From an uncultured Lachnospiraceae bacterium (GTDB taxonomy: Bacteria; Bacillota; Clostridia; Lachnospirales; Lachnospiraceae): DNA of 64,000 nucleotides. The stretch is from positions 1 through 64,000 of the forward strand of contig CAJOID010000001.1 in the NCBI GenBank assembly GCA_905234595.1. Direction: 5' to 3'. The position numbers and the translations under genes were made by a program. Shown here in pieces: positions 55,898 to 64,000 of this stretch (its first letter is position 1; every line of letters starts with the position of its first letter). The notes under the pieces are model-generated. The model made no database searches. It was given only the letters and a program-made list of their open reading frames with translations, and was not told the origin of the DNA.

Positions 55898-56977
55898 TCA
55901 GATGCCGCGTTTATGCAGGTAATCACGAAACACATCAACAAGTGTTATATTATCCTCTGTCCTCAGATTTCCTATATGTCCCACGCGGAATACACGTTCC
56001 GCCAGCTCGCCGCCGTTCGGACATATCCATATACCGTATTCATCTTTGAGAGCGGTAAATATATCTTTGGCGGATATCTCCTCCGTATACAGGGAAGTAA
56101 CCGCATTCGACGGGCTCTCTGAGAAAAGCTTAAACGGCAGATCCACGATCCTGCCTCTGAAGTCCTCCGCAAGCTCTCGTACTCGCCTGATCTCGGATTC
56201 GGGTCCTCCATGTGCATCTATATCCCGCAGTCTCGCATTGATCTGGAGCAATGTAGTGACAGCCGGGGTAAAAGGAGTCTGTCCACGCTCACCGTTCTTC
56301 AGGGCATCCTTCAGATCCAGATACATACACCGGCTGTCGATCCTCTCTGTCCTTTCCAGCGCCCTCGGTCCAAGCACCATTACAGATACTCCTGGAGGTA
56401 CTGCGAGAGCCTTCTGTGATCCCGTGATCATCACGTCAATCCCGGACTCAGCCATATCTATGGGATCGGTCAGAAATGCACTGATGGCATCCACTATCAG
56501 GAAAAGTCCGTTGCGCCTGCAGAAATCGCTGATCAGGTCTATATCATACAGAACACCCGTGGAGGTCTCGTGGATATTGACCAGAAGTGCTGTATACCCT
56601 GCATCGGAGCCATCAAAATGAGCAAGATCAGCTGCGGTCAGAGCATGCCCGGCCTCAAGCAGTACCGGAGTATACGGTATCGCGTGTATCTCACAAAGCT
56701 TACAGAACCGTCCGCCGAAAGATCCTCCGTTGATGACCAGCGCTCTGTCATCCTTATCCAGAAGATTCATGACCGCCGCCTCCATGGATGCGGTTCCCGA
56801 ACCTGTGATAAAGACCGTTCGCGAACCGACCGGAGCACCGGCAAACTTATTCATCATTCTCTCATTCTCGAGCATGATCTCCGAAAACTCGGGCGTTCTG
56901 AAATACGGTGCCGACTGTGCACCTATCTTCAGTACATCTTCATTTGATTGTACGGGGCCTACCGTAAAATTAAGCAT
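55898..56977 (-). CDS. Class V aminotransferase, 2-aminoethylphosphonate/serine-pyruvate type
   Basis: 359 residues, PLP fold type [29 protein letters not shown] at the N-terminus, [13 protein letters not shown] near 55, [14 protein letters not shown] near 135, [13 protein letters not shown] near 160 and the PLP lysine in [12 protein letters not shown] near 188. The pattern is that of 2-aminoethylphosphonate-pyruvate and alanine-glyoxylate aminotransferases. Directly upstream of two LicD genes, it could make or use an amino-alcohol or aminophosphonate head group. No PEP mutase (pepM) or phosphonopyruvate decarboxylase is in the window, so the substrate is open. Confidence 0.82.
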   Translation of the reverse strand: MLNFTVGPVQSNEDVLKIGAQSAPYFRTPEFSEIMLENERMMNKFAGAPVGSRTVFITGSGTASMEAAVMNLLDKDDRALVINGGSFGGRFCKLCEIHAIPYTPVLLEAGHALTAADLAHFDGSDAGYTALLVNIHETSTGVLYDIDLISDFCRRNGLFLIVDAISAFLTDPIDMAESGIDVMITGSQKALAVPPGVSVMVLGPRALERTERIDSRCMYLDLKDALKNGERGQTPFTPAVTTLLQINARLRDIDAHGGPESEIRRVRELAEDFRGRIVDLPFKLFSESPSNAVTSLYTEEISAKDIFTALKDEYGIWICPNGGELAERVFRVGHIGNLRTEDNITLVDVFRDYLHKRGI

Positions 56978-57015
56978 ATTCTCTCCTCACGACACTTCTT
57001 TATGATCGTGTCATT

Positions 57016-57024
57016 ATTTTACCA
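57016..57024 (-). promoter_or_regulatory. Candidate extended -10 promoter of the aminotransferase-LicD operon
   Basis: Minus strand TGG-TAAAAT, about 40 bases before the ATG at 56977. A -35 is not evident. A GAGGAGAG ribosome site follows. Confidence 0.4.
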
Positions 57025-57048
57025 TAAGATGATCTGTTTGGACGGTAG

Positions 57049-57813
57049 TCATCTCTTATAGAAATACACATCATACGTATATGCCGCGTTCCAGTAGTTA
57101 GGAAGCGCGCAGTGTGCAAATTTCACATCGCAATCATACCGTTCCGCGATATCTATGAACATACTCTTCGGATAGAAAAGATGCTGCGTATCCTTATACT
57201 TCTCATCGTAGTTCTCGACCACCGACCGACGATAGTTCAGAAAGTCCTCCCGCTTCGCCAGATCATGCACGTCAAATATACCCACTGAATGATCAGCCTT
57301 CTCTATCATGCGAGTGACAACTTCCTCTCCGTATGCCAGATCATCGAAGTACTGGAATATACTCCTGGAAAAAACACAGTCATACTTGATATCCGTCTTA
57401 AGGTCTCTGGCCTCGGCGCTGTACAGTTCCACAGCATTCTGCACATAGCGTCTGGCCACCTCTACATACGCCTCGCTGTAGTCCATACCGCCAAGCTTAA
57501 ACTCCGAATTCAGAGTGGCCAGATAATACAGATACGGCCCGGTAGAACATCCTACATCAAAGAAAGACTGTGGGCGGAATTCGGGATTTGTGGAAAAAGA
57601 TAATTCGCGGAGGAAGATGTTGAATTGATCTATGAAAGTTTTAGCACGGTCGGGAGATGTTGCCCCACCATGGTAATTCGGATTTGTGAAATCCTTCAGT
57701 TCCATAAAAGTTTCTTCAAAGGACTCCTCTCCGGATAATCTGATATCATCCAAAACCGTACTCTTATTCCATATTGTTTTCCAGCCATTAAAACGAACGG
57801 AATCATTACTCAT
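57049..57813 (-). CDS. SAM-dependent methyltransferase
   Basis: 254 residues, class I methyltransferase fold. Motif I FFDVGCSTGPYLYYLATL near 82, then LGGMDYSEAYVEVARRYV near 110 and YDCVFSRSIFQYFDDL near 142. AAGGAGATAG precedes the ATG. It lies upstream of the aminotransferase-LicD genes and may methylate a sugar, an amino-alcohol head group or a protein; nothing in the sequence decides between these. N- and C-terminal parts are complete. Confidence 0.85.
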   Translation of the reverse strand: MSNDSVRFNGWKTIWNKSTVLDDIRLSGEESFEETFMELKDFTNPNYHGGATSPDRAKTFIDQFNIFLRELSFSTNPEFRPQSFFDVGCSTGPYLYYLATLNSEFKLGGMDYSEAYVEVARRYVQNAVELYSAEARDLKTDIKYDCVFSRSIFQYFDDLAYGEEVVTRMIEKADHSVGIFDVHDLAKREDFLNYRRSVVENYDEKYKDTQHLFYPKSMFIDIAERYDCDVKFAHCALPNYWNAAYTYDVYFYKR

Positions 57814-57864
57814 AAAACTATCTCCTTCGCCCGAATCGGGAAGAAAGCCTTGTATATAATATCT

Positions 57865-58075
57865 TTATAAAAACAAAGCCATATAAAGAGGCAATGTTAT
57901 TACATGCCCTTCCTCTCCGACATTTCCGTCAACAAGTTTATAAAAGGGCTTTATCCGTTTTTGCCCATACTATCTGATTCAGCGAGGTAGAACTAGCATT
58001 ACTGCTTTTGGCCTCTATCGGGATCACATTTCCATCCTTTTGTATAAGAAAATCAATCTCTCTTTTCGTTACTTA
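57865..58075 (-). pseudogene. C-terminal remnant of a DUF4143-type AAA ATPase
   Basis: In the only gap above 300 bases, the minus strand encodes KREIDFLIQKDGNVIPIEAK, then SLNQIVWAKTDKAL in one frame and, after a single extra T in a run of four, YKLVDGNVGEEGHVITLPLYMALFL and a stop in the next frame. This is the characteristic end of DUF4143 ATP-binding proteins (nuclease-like EIDF...EAK, then K-VDGNVG, LPLYMA-FL). The upstream ~330 codons are gone. A decayed accessory gene at the border of the AT-rich segment. Confidence 0.85.
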
Positions 58076-58119
58076 ATTGATTTTCAACACTGCGCAGGCA
58101 TAAGAAAAACTATTATACT

Positions 58120-59268
58120 TTATTCTCCTGAACCAACATCCCTTCCAACAGCTTTTTTAAATGCTAATTCATATCCAGATATCATATCTGTTTTTTTGTA
58201 TATGTATCGTCTATTTCTACTCAATACGTCAACAGCGGAATCTGCAAAACTATCATTTCCGTCAGTATGTATGTTTATATATCTATCTTTGTAGAAATGT
58301 CCATTATCATCTAAGCTGTTAATAAAACCAGGAATTTTCCCAGTCAAAGGGTCTGTATAATCATATATATAATTATTCCCATTTAATATGGTTTGCATTA
58401 CCACTGAATGATATCGCATTCCAAATGCACACTTCGCTCCCGATATAAACATATATAGTTCAGCCAGATTAAACGAATGATGTATTACCTTTATATTTTT
58501 TCTTCGACATTTTACTCTCAGTTTTTCCATATAGTATCTATCATCGCCACCAGCAAAAAACATATTCATAGCAACAAGATAAACTTCTTCATAAGCTTCA
58601 GCCATTTTATCTATAAAGCGAATCAATTCAATCTCATTCTGTATACCATCAACACCATAACATGTTGATGGGTACTCCCTTAAGCTGATAACAGCATACT
58701 CACTCTGCTTTTGATGCATAGTGTATTCTTCCATAGAGATAATGGCCGGATCACCAAGAACCAGTAGATCATTATTCAAGTCAGGATAATAGTCCCTAGC
58801 CAACTTGGCCGAAAACTCATCTCTAAAAGATATAATAGTGCTGTTAGACAAGGTATTCCCGACTATATCTCTGTATTCTTTGTTATTTAATGGGCCTATT
58901 CCACAGCCCGCAATAATTGTTGGTATTCCTTTTCGGTGGGCATATGCGAAGCAATAATCAATCAAGAACACTTCTTCAATATCCATCAAAGGTCCGCCAC
59001 CCATTACAACAAGATCTGATGCTGTTATATACCGCTCTGTCTCTTTGCGGTCTTTAACATCAAAAACAAGCATTTTTACATCTGGTGCTGATTTTGAGAA
59101 AACTGTTTCTTCTTCCAATAATGTTCGTTCCGAGAAAAAAGGAAACAAACTGCCAAGAGAAACTGTTGTTTTTTCCCTATATGTCGAGATTACACGAAGA
59201 AGGCCATCGAGAATCGCTATATCCCCCATGGTTTCAGTACCATACCACCCCAATATACATATATTCAT
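58120..59268 (-). CDS. Polysaccharide pyruvyl transferase family protein
   Basis: 382 residues. NICILGWYGTETMGDIAILDGLL at the N-terminus and SDLVVMGGGPLMDIEEVFLIDYCFAYAHRKGIPTIIAGCGIGPL near 90 are typical for the CsaB/WcaK-like family, which adds ketal-linked pyruvate to surface sugars using PEP. GAKCAFGMRYHSVVMQTILN near 295 carries the conserved R-H. Markedly AT-rich compared with genes left of 57,000. Twenty bases after the radical SAM gene; last of its operon. Confidence 0.88.
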   Translation of the reverse strand: MNICILGWYGTETMGDIAILDGLLRVISTYREKTTVSLGSLFPFFSERTLLEEETVFSKSAPDVKMLVFDVKDRKETERYITASDLVVMGGGPLMDIEEVFLIDYCFAYAHRKGIPTIIAGCGIGPLNNKEYRDIVGNTLSNSTIISFRDEFSAKLARDYYPDLNNDLLVLGDPAIISMEEYTMHQKQSEYAVISLREYPSTCYGVDGIQNEIELIRFIDKMAEAYEEVYLVAMNMFFAGGDDRYYMEKLRVKCRRKNIKVIHHSFNLAELYMFISGAKCAFGMRYHSVVMQTILNGNNYIYDYTDPLTGKIPGFINSLDDNGHFYKDRYINIHTDGNDSFADSAVDVLSRNRRYIYKKTDMISGYELAFKKAVGRDVGSGE

Positions 59269-59287
59269 AAATCAAAACCCCATATAA

Positions 59288-60613
59288 TCATTTCCACCTC
59301 AACATCCTGTTTTTAAGTTCTTCTGTATATAACACTTTCTTTCCCTCTGCGTTAAGTCTCGAGCTATACTGAGCACACTTTTCACATTTTTCCGCTTTTA
59401 TCTGTTCTAAATAGTTCAAATTACGATTGACAATTGATCGAGCGCTTTCTTCGAGAGCATTGCCTATCTCAACACTGTGAGTAGCACAGAAGCCAACTGT
59501 ACCTTCCGGATAGATAGTTATCCATTTGTTTTTCTGACAAGGACACTCGGTATATCTCCTCTTTTCTCTCAAATATAGGAACAAACCATAATACCTTTCC
59601 TCTTTAGTCTTTTGGTAAAGTCCGAAAAAGAATTCCTGAGCCATCATCCTGGCTCTCTCGTCCTTAAAAAGAGAAAAATCCGAGACTTTGTCCTGATTGG
59701 CTATTCTCTCATTCTCCGTTGCTATATTATAGTTAACGTATAAATCCTTCTGTTCTGCCCATACAACAACTTCATTAACGTTAAAAATATTCTTCTTTGT
59801 TATAGTGCAAATAACACTTAGGCTGTCGCACAGTTCAGGATTACTCCTAAGAATATCTATAGTTTTGTTCGCACATTCAAAAGCTCCGCCACATCCACGA
59901 TGTTCATCCTGTAGTTCCCCGATACCATCCACGCTTATTGCTATTGAAACATTAATCCCATTATCCTGACACTTACCATGAATGCGTTTTAAAACTGATA
60001 CAATCCTCTCGGTAAAAAAACCATTAGAAATAATATTGAACCCTTTTAATTCCGGCAGTACATCTATCATAACTTCCATGCACTCTGCCAAATCGTTTCG
60101 CAAAAAAGGTTCACCCCCGTTAATTCCTACATATTCCACTTTACGGAACAGGTCATCCTGAAGTATTTTTTTAATTTCATCAACAGAAGCGTGTTTTTTG
60201 TATTTTAGCTTAGGCATCCCACACATAATACAGTTAAAATTGCAGGCATATGTGACAGGAAACTGGATCGTGCTTGGATATTCACATACACCACCATCAT
60301 ATGAAGATTCACCATCCATAAGAAGAAGTTTAAACTCATCCGTGAAAAAAATGTGGTTTTCCGAATACCCTAAAGATATCAATTGATCAAAAATAGAGCG
60401 ATAATATCTGGCAACGCAGATAATCACTAATGAATCCTCAATATATCTCGGTTGTTCAATAATGACATTGTCTGCCATCATCTGCCCCCAACGCTTCGAG
60501 CCATTATCAAAAACGCACCTGACAAGGATATTATTTTCCTTCAAGAAAGATAACATCTCAACACCCCACTCACCGGCGCCAAAAACTATTATGTTTTTTT
60601 CAATCATTCCCAT
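59288..60613 (-). CDS. Radical SAM/SPASM protein with N-terminal Rossmann-like GAG module
   Basis: 441 residues. Residues 6-100 form a Rossmann-like module (IIVFGAGEWGVEMLSFLKE, then CVFDNGSKRWGQ). Then the radical SAM core with Cys124, Cys128, Cys131 (YACNFNCIMCG) and NGGEPFL near 157, and a C-terminal SPASM-type region with CPCQKN, FCATH and CEKCAQY that can hold further iron-sulfur clusters. GGAGAG lies before the ATG at 60613, which overlaps the end of the GT4 gene. The reaction is unknown; SPASM enzymes modify peptides, proteins or sugars. The same module occurs at the ends of both GT2 proteins upstream. Confidence 0.85.
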   Translation of the reverse strand: MGMIEKNIIVFGAGEWGVEMLSFLKENNILVRCVFDNGSKRWGQMMADNVIIEQPRYIEDSLVIICVARYYRSIFDQLISLGYSENHIFFTDEFKLLLMDGESSYDGGVCEYPSTIQFPVTYACNFNCIMCGMPKLKYKKHASVDEIKKILQDDLFRKVEYVGINGGEPFLRNDLAECMEVMIDVLPELKGFNIISNGFFTERIVSVLKRIHGKCQDNGINVSIAISVDGIGELQDEHRGCGGAFECANKTIDILRSNPELCDSLSVICTITKKNIFNVNEVVVWAEQKDLYVNYNIATENERIANQDKVSDFSLFKDERARMMAQEFFFGLYQKTKEERYYGLFLYLREKRRYTECPCQKNKWITIYPEGTVGFCATHSVEIGNALEESARSIVNRNLNYLEQIKAEKCEKCAQYSSRLNAEGKKVLYTEELKNRMLRWK

Positions 60614-61856
60614 TTATCAACTCTCCGTATATGTGTGTGATTTCATCTACAACGTTTTGTGCACCATTAAACACGCCGGCACGTTCGCTTTCATTTTGAG
60701 ATAAAGCTTTTAAATCAATGCCTCCATTCATAACCTGTCTTAAATAATATGCAAGCATATAAGGTGCATCATACTGGTATAAGAGGCCTTCAGATGATGT
60801 TTGTATTATGTCTGGAATTCCACCCACATTTGACACTACAACCGGAATACCTATCATCATAGCTTCCGATAACGAATTCGGAGAATTCTCTATAGTCGAA
60901 GGCATAATGTATACTTGAGATTTTTGAAAACGATCGATCACTTCATCCGGAGCAAGTTCACCCAAAAAAGTTATATGATCGCTCACCTTTAATCTTTCCG
61001 CATATTCTTTTGTCAACTGTCCGTATGAGTCATCACCTTGCCATATGTTTTTTCCGGATATATAGAGGTGCAATTTCGGATATTGATCAATCAATTCTGC
61101 TATTGCCGGAATAACAAAATGCAAACCTTTTATTGGATAACTAGCCTGTGTCATAAAAATAGAAAATGATTCACACTTATCCGGATTCCAAGAAGATCTG
61201 TTGACATAAAATTCATCACGCAGTATTTCTCCGCAATGCCAGTACCTTGCTGAACGATTTATGCTCTCAACGCAGCTCTTGTCCCAGTTAGTTCTCCCTA
61301 TAACATGTTTGGCTAACCTGATCGTCTTTTTTTCACATATTCCTCGTTTCAAAAAAGCTTCTTTGCCAGCAGATATTTCATCCATCCTCGAATCCGAAAA
61401 ACCTTCTTCAAGAAGCTCCTCCATTCCTTTCATATAATGCTCTGCATAAAAAGAAACCATTCCTTGGATATATACCAATGTTCTATCCAATAGCTCCAAT
61501 TCCTGCGCGGCAAGGATCATTGCATATGAATGAATATATTCAGTGCCCCAGATTTGTATAATATCAGGTTTAAATTCAGATATGATCTCACGAAATCTGA
61601 CAGTCATCTGCTCACCCGCAGAACTATAATCAGTCGAATTATAGTCAACAGAAAATGAATAGTATTGATGTCCAAAAGCATAACCATCTTTCATTCGATT
61701 TGGATCAATAATAGGAAAAACCAAGCCAATTTCAGTCGGCTTATCCTCAAGAGCATGCAACATACCTGAAATCCATCCGCCAAATACGTTTTTTTTCAAG
61801 TTAAACTCCGTTGAATACTCTGGCAATACTATATTGCACAACCATAATACTCTCAT
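60600..61856 (-). CDS. Family 4 glycosyltransferase
   Basis: 418 residues from the ATG at 61856, with GGAG five bases upstream; the track start is 16 codons too early. GT-B fold: RVLWLCNIVLPEYS at the N-terminus, KPDIIQIWGTEYIHSYAMI near 100, FMTQASYPIKGLHFVIPAI near 250, and the donor site PSTIENSPNSLSEAMMIGIPVVVSNVGGIPDI near 345 with the E-x7-E pair. The gene overlaps the radical SAM gene by 14 bases. AT-rich. Retaining transfer is expected from the family; sugars unknown. Confidence 0.92.
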   Translation of the reverse strand: MRVLWLCNIVLPEYSTEFNLKKNVFGGWISGMLHALEDKPTEIGLVFPIIDPNRMKDGYAFGHQYYSFSVDYNSTDYSSAGEQMTVRFREIISEFKPDIIQIWGTEYIHSYAMILAAQELELLDRTLVYIQGMVSFYAEHYMKGMEELLEEGFSDSRMDEISAGKEAFLKRGICEKKTIRLAKHVIGRTNWDKSCVESINRSARYWHCGEILRDEFYVNRSSWNPDKCESFSIFMTQASYPIKGLHFVIPAIAELIDQYPKLHLYISGKNIWQGDDSYGQLTKEYAERLKVSDHITFLGELAPDEVIDRFQKSQVYIMPSTIENSPNSLSEAMMIGIPVVVSNVGGIPDIIQTSSEGLLYQYDAPYMLAYYLRQVMNGGIDLKALSQNESERAGVFNGAQNVVDEITHIYGELINGND

Positions 61857-61858
61857 TG

Positions 61859-62980
61859 CTACTCCATAGCTCCATTCTTTCCTATAATCTGCTGGAAAGT
61901 ACAAACCTTATCCGCCTCTGCTTCTTGAAAAGCTTTGAACACTCCATATACCAAATCGCTTTCTATTGCTATAACTATAATGTGCTCTTTTGCTGACGTT
62001 AAAGCCTCCTTAGGAGATATAACTGGCTTACCACAGTACAGTGAACCTATCTTCCTCTCACTACGATCTGCAAAACAATCTATCCGATCACCCAATAATT
62101 CAAATGTTCTCTGGCCAAAATCACCTGCTCCGTATACGATCACATTGTTGTCTTCGACCGACAAATCATATAGTTCATTTATTTCAGGTAATACGCCGAC
62201 AAAGCAATTTAACATATTAGAATCAACACTATTGGTTATAAGCATATCCAGATACAATCCAAACAGATAATTCTTGTTGCACCTAAGTTTTTCAAACAAA
62301 AAACCAAATCTAGGAGCACGAAAATGATCATTCAGTAGTTTTTTGAGATACATAAATTTCTGATGCGATTGAGTCTGTTCATAAATCCGAAAAGCATATA
62401 TTTTTTTGTCCAGATGATCTAAATTGCCATACTTTTCCAATACCCTCATAAAGTATTCATAATCTTCAATGACAAAAAACTCATCCTTATACTCACCCAC
62501 CGACTTATAACACTCTCTTGTATACATAAAACACCCACCGACTATGTCGTTATAATACATTCTGAGGGGGTCCTTCTTAACAAATTCTCCTATAACCGCT
62601 CCTTTGTCATCAATCAGATCCATATCTGCATATACAAACTGGCAATTCGGATTATTCTCCATATACAATAATAGCTCTTCAAAAGCATTTGGGTAATAAA
62701 CATTATCATCAGTAGTCCATGTAAGATAGTCACCTTTCGCAATTCTGAATCCAGCATTCAATGACGCGGGTGTCTTACTGTTTACAGGGTTGGTAAGAAC
62801 CGTTATTCTAATGTCTCGTTTTTGATATTCCCTCAATATACGGGGAGTTGAATCAGTTGAACAATCATCCACAATTATCAATTCCCAGTCTTTCATCGTC
62901 TGACCAATAATACTATCTATTGCTTCACTCAAATAATCTTCACCATTATAAACCGGCATTACCACGCTAATTCTAGGCAT
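61859..62980 (-). CDS. Family 2 glycosyltransferase with C-terminal Rossmann-like GAG module
   Basis: 373 residues. GT2 domain at about 1-220: ISVVMPVYNGEDYLSEAIDSIIGQTM, VDDCSTDST, GDYLTWTTDDN (DxD replaced by TDD). After a short helical linker, residues about 275-365 hold VIVYGAGDFGQRTFELLGDRIDCFADRSERKIGSLYCGKPVISP, the same module as at the N-terminus of the radical SAM protein. The module ends with a typical HIIVIAI strand. Two bases separate the stop from the GT4 start. AT-rich. Confidence 0.88.
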   Translation of the reverse strand: MPRISVVMPVYNGEDYLSEAIDSIIGQTMKDWELIIVDDCSTDSTPRILREYQKRDIRITVLTNPVNSKTPASLNAGFRIAKGDYLTWTTDDNVYYPNAFEELLLYMENNPNCQFVYADMDLIDDKGAVIGEFVKKDPLRMYYNDIVGGCFMYTRECYKSVGEYKDEFFVIEDYEYFMRVLEKYGNLDHLDKKIYAFRIYEQTQSHQKFMYLKKLLNDHFRAPRFGFLFEKLRCNKNYLFGLYLDMLITNSVDSNMLNCFVGVLPEINELYDLSVEDNNVIVYGAGDFGQRTFELLGDRIDCFADRSERKIGSLYCGKPVISPKEALTSAKEHIIVIAIESDLVYGVFKAFQEAEADKVCTFQQIIGKNGAME

Positions 62981-62998
62981 AATTCTTTTATCTCCTTT

Positions 62999-64000
62999 TT
63001 AATTGCGCTGTTCCGGATTAATTCGAAGGATTTTCTCTTCTGGAACACCGTATTCTTTCAATTGTAAAAAAACCTGTTTTACTATGTCTGATATAAGAAT
63101 TGCAATAAGTATATAATCGTACTCTGTCTCCTGAATGATCTCCGGCTTTCTTACGCTTTCCCTGTTTGAACTTTTGTCTACCCAAGCAACTGTGTTAATA
63201 TCAGTATATTTATCCATAAACGCCTTCAGGCTTATTCCAAAGCCTCCTGCACCATATACGATTACCCGGGCTCCTTCAGGAATCAATCCATAATAATCTA
63301 AGTATCTGTCATGATAATGAAGTATCTCCTCGGGTTTCCAAAACAAGTGCATATAGGCATTCAGATAAGTATACTGTCTTTCGGTATCTGTATTCCGTAT
63401 TGCCGGATCAAAGTATGCCTGTCTCATATATTCAAGCATTCTTTTGATTGAATCATACTTCACAGGACTCATTGATCCCATCACAGAATCATGACGAATA
63501 CAATAGTGATAGTAACTTTTCCCAGTCACATAGACCCTGTTGCTAGCCATAATACACGGATATGATACGCACAAATCCTCGCCAACAAATATATTGTCCG
63601 GAACACTATTCTGCAGCCTAAAGATTATGTCTCTTCTAAACAGTTTATTTACCACATTAAATGCTATATTTTTTTGAAAGAATTCACTTTGATCTATCAG
63701 TTTATTAATCACTTCATTGTATAATTGCTCCCCCTCATATAATCCTGGCCTAATATGCTCCTCCTCATCTACAACTGCTTTACCATAATCACGAAGCAAT
63801 CCGGAGGTCACGACATCTGCATCATAATCCAACGCGTAACCCAGCATTTCCGAATACATATTCACATCAATCCAATCATCCGAATCAACATATGTAACAT
63901 ACTTTCCTTTTGCAATCTCAGTGCCCTTTTTTCTTGCTGAAATCGCACCTGCATTCTCTGTTGATAACACACTAATCTGACGGTGTATAGATGCATACTC
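62999..64000 (-). CDS. Family 2 glycosyltransferase with GAG module, 5' end outside window
   Basis: At least 333 residues; the frame is open to the right edge. The track start (GTG at 63970) is inside the domain, because the visible part begins just before GKYVTYVDSDDWIDVNMY, the metal site that normally lies near residue 85. The C-terminal module VIVYGAGGFGISLKAFMDKYTDINTVAWVDKSSNRESVRKPEII matches the other two copies. Nineteen bases before the next gene. AT-rich. Confidence 0.88.
   Translation of the reverse strand, partial: EYASIHRQISVLSTENAGAISARKKGTEIAKGKYVTYVDSDDWIDVNMYSEMLGYALDYDADVVTSGLLRDYGKAVVDEEEHIRPGLYEGEQLYNEVINKLIDQSEFFQKNIAFNVVNKLFRRDIIFRLQNSVPDNIFVGEDLCVSYPCIMASNRVYVTGKSYYHYCIRHDSVMGSMSPVKYDSIKRMLEYMRQAYFDPAIRNTDTERQYTYLNAYMHLFWKPEEILHYHDRYLDYYGLIPEGARVIVYGAGGFGISLKAFMDKYTDINTVAWVDKSSNRESVRKPEIIQETEYDYILIAILISDIVKQVFLQLKEYGVPEEKILRINPEQRN

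Noticed and set aside
63968-63970. GTG at 63970 as start of the last GT2 gene
   Set aside because: It would remove the first half of the GT-A domain; the frame stays open to the window edge, so the gene is cut by the edge.

Overview
The window reads as the chromosome of a motile, butyrate-forming Gram-positive anaerobe of the Lachnospiraceae type (Butyrivibrio/Roseburia-like; the genus cannot be fixed from the sequence). The basis is the ptb-buk pair for butyrate formation, a short flagellin with a sigma-28-type promoter, strong AGGAGG ribosome binding sites, TTGACA-17-TATAAT promoters and Firmicute-type ribosomal proteins. Nearly everything is on the minus strand, so the map runs from the right end to the left.

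Layout. (1) 1-4120: the str operon, rpsL-rpsG-fusA, then tuf (cut by the window edge) with its own promoter. (2) 4150-9993: an apparent operon of a degenerate GGDEF protein, an ECF-type sigma factor, a small membrane protein, a transglutaminase-like lipoprotein, a GspF/PilC-like protein and four small pilin-like membrane proteins. (3) 10215-14673: a small membrane protein, a polysialyltransferase-like glycosyltransferase, and a divergent pair of N-acetyl sugar amidotransferase plus polytopic membrane protein. (4) 14699-27650: rpmG-secE-nusG-rplK-rplA, then rplJ-rplL with an L10 leader, then rpoB-rpoC with its own promoter. A CapA-like gene sits between rplA and rplJ. In many Firmicutes rpoC is followed directly by rpsL; here about 10.7 kb separates them. 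(5) 27647-37888: a FliD-like protein, then a maltodextrin-type locus (malE-malF-malG-GH13 lipoprotein), a zinc-ribbon peptide, a 617-residue protein of unknown family and a LacI regulator. The lacI and malE promoters carry the same operator in the same position. (6) 37900-40062: ptb-buk. (7) 40059-42887: accessory genes, namely an Rpn-type PD-(D/E)XK nuclease and a two-gene unit with an HTH-fused HipA-like kinase behind a palindromic promoter. (8) 42965-57813: a surface/flagellin glycosylation island with a CgeB-like transferase, three GT2-type proteins (one fused to a GT92 domain), capsule-type transferases, three LicD proteins, a class V aminotransferase, a methyltransferase and the flagellin gene. 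(9) 57865-64000: an AT-rich segment that looks transferred. It starts with a decayed DUF4143-type ATPase and continues with pyruvyl transferase, radical SAM/SPASM, GT4 and two GT2 genes, and it runs off the right edge. A Rossmann-like GAG module recurs in three of these proteins.

How the parts fit. Regions 3, 8 and 9 hold enzymes that build and decorate a surface glycan. Sialic-acid-like (nonulosonate) chemistry is suggested in region 3, and phospho-substituents (LicD) in region 8. The flagellin in the middle of region 8 is the most likely acceptor, but this is inference. The strongest leads for new biology are the HTH-HipA-like unit, the pilin/sigma/transglutaminase operon, the 617-residue LacI-linked protein, the recurring GAG module, and four genes whose -10 box lies 6-7 bases from the start codon (probable leaderless transcripts).
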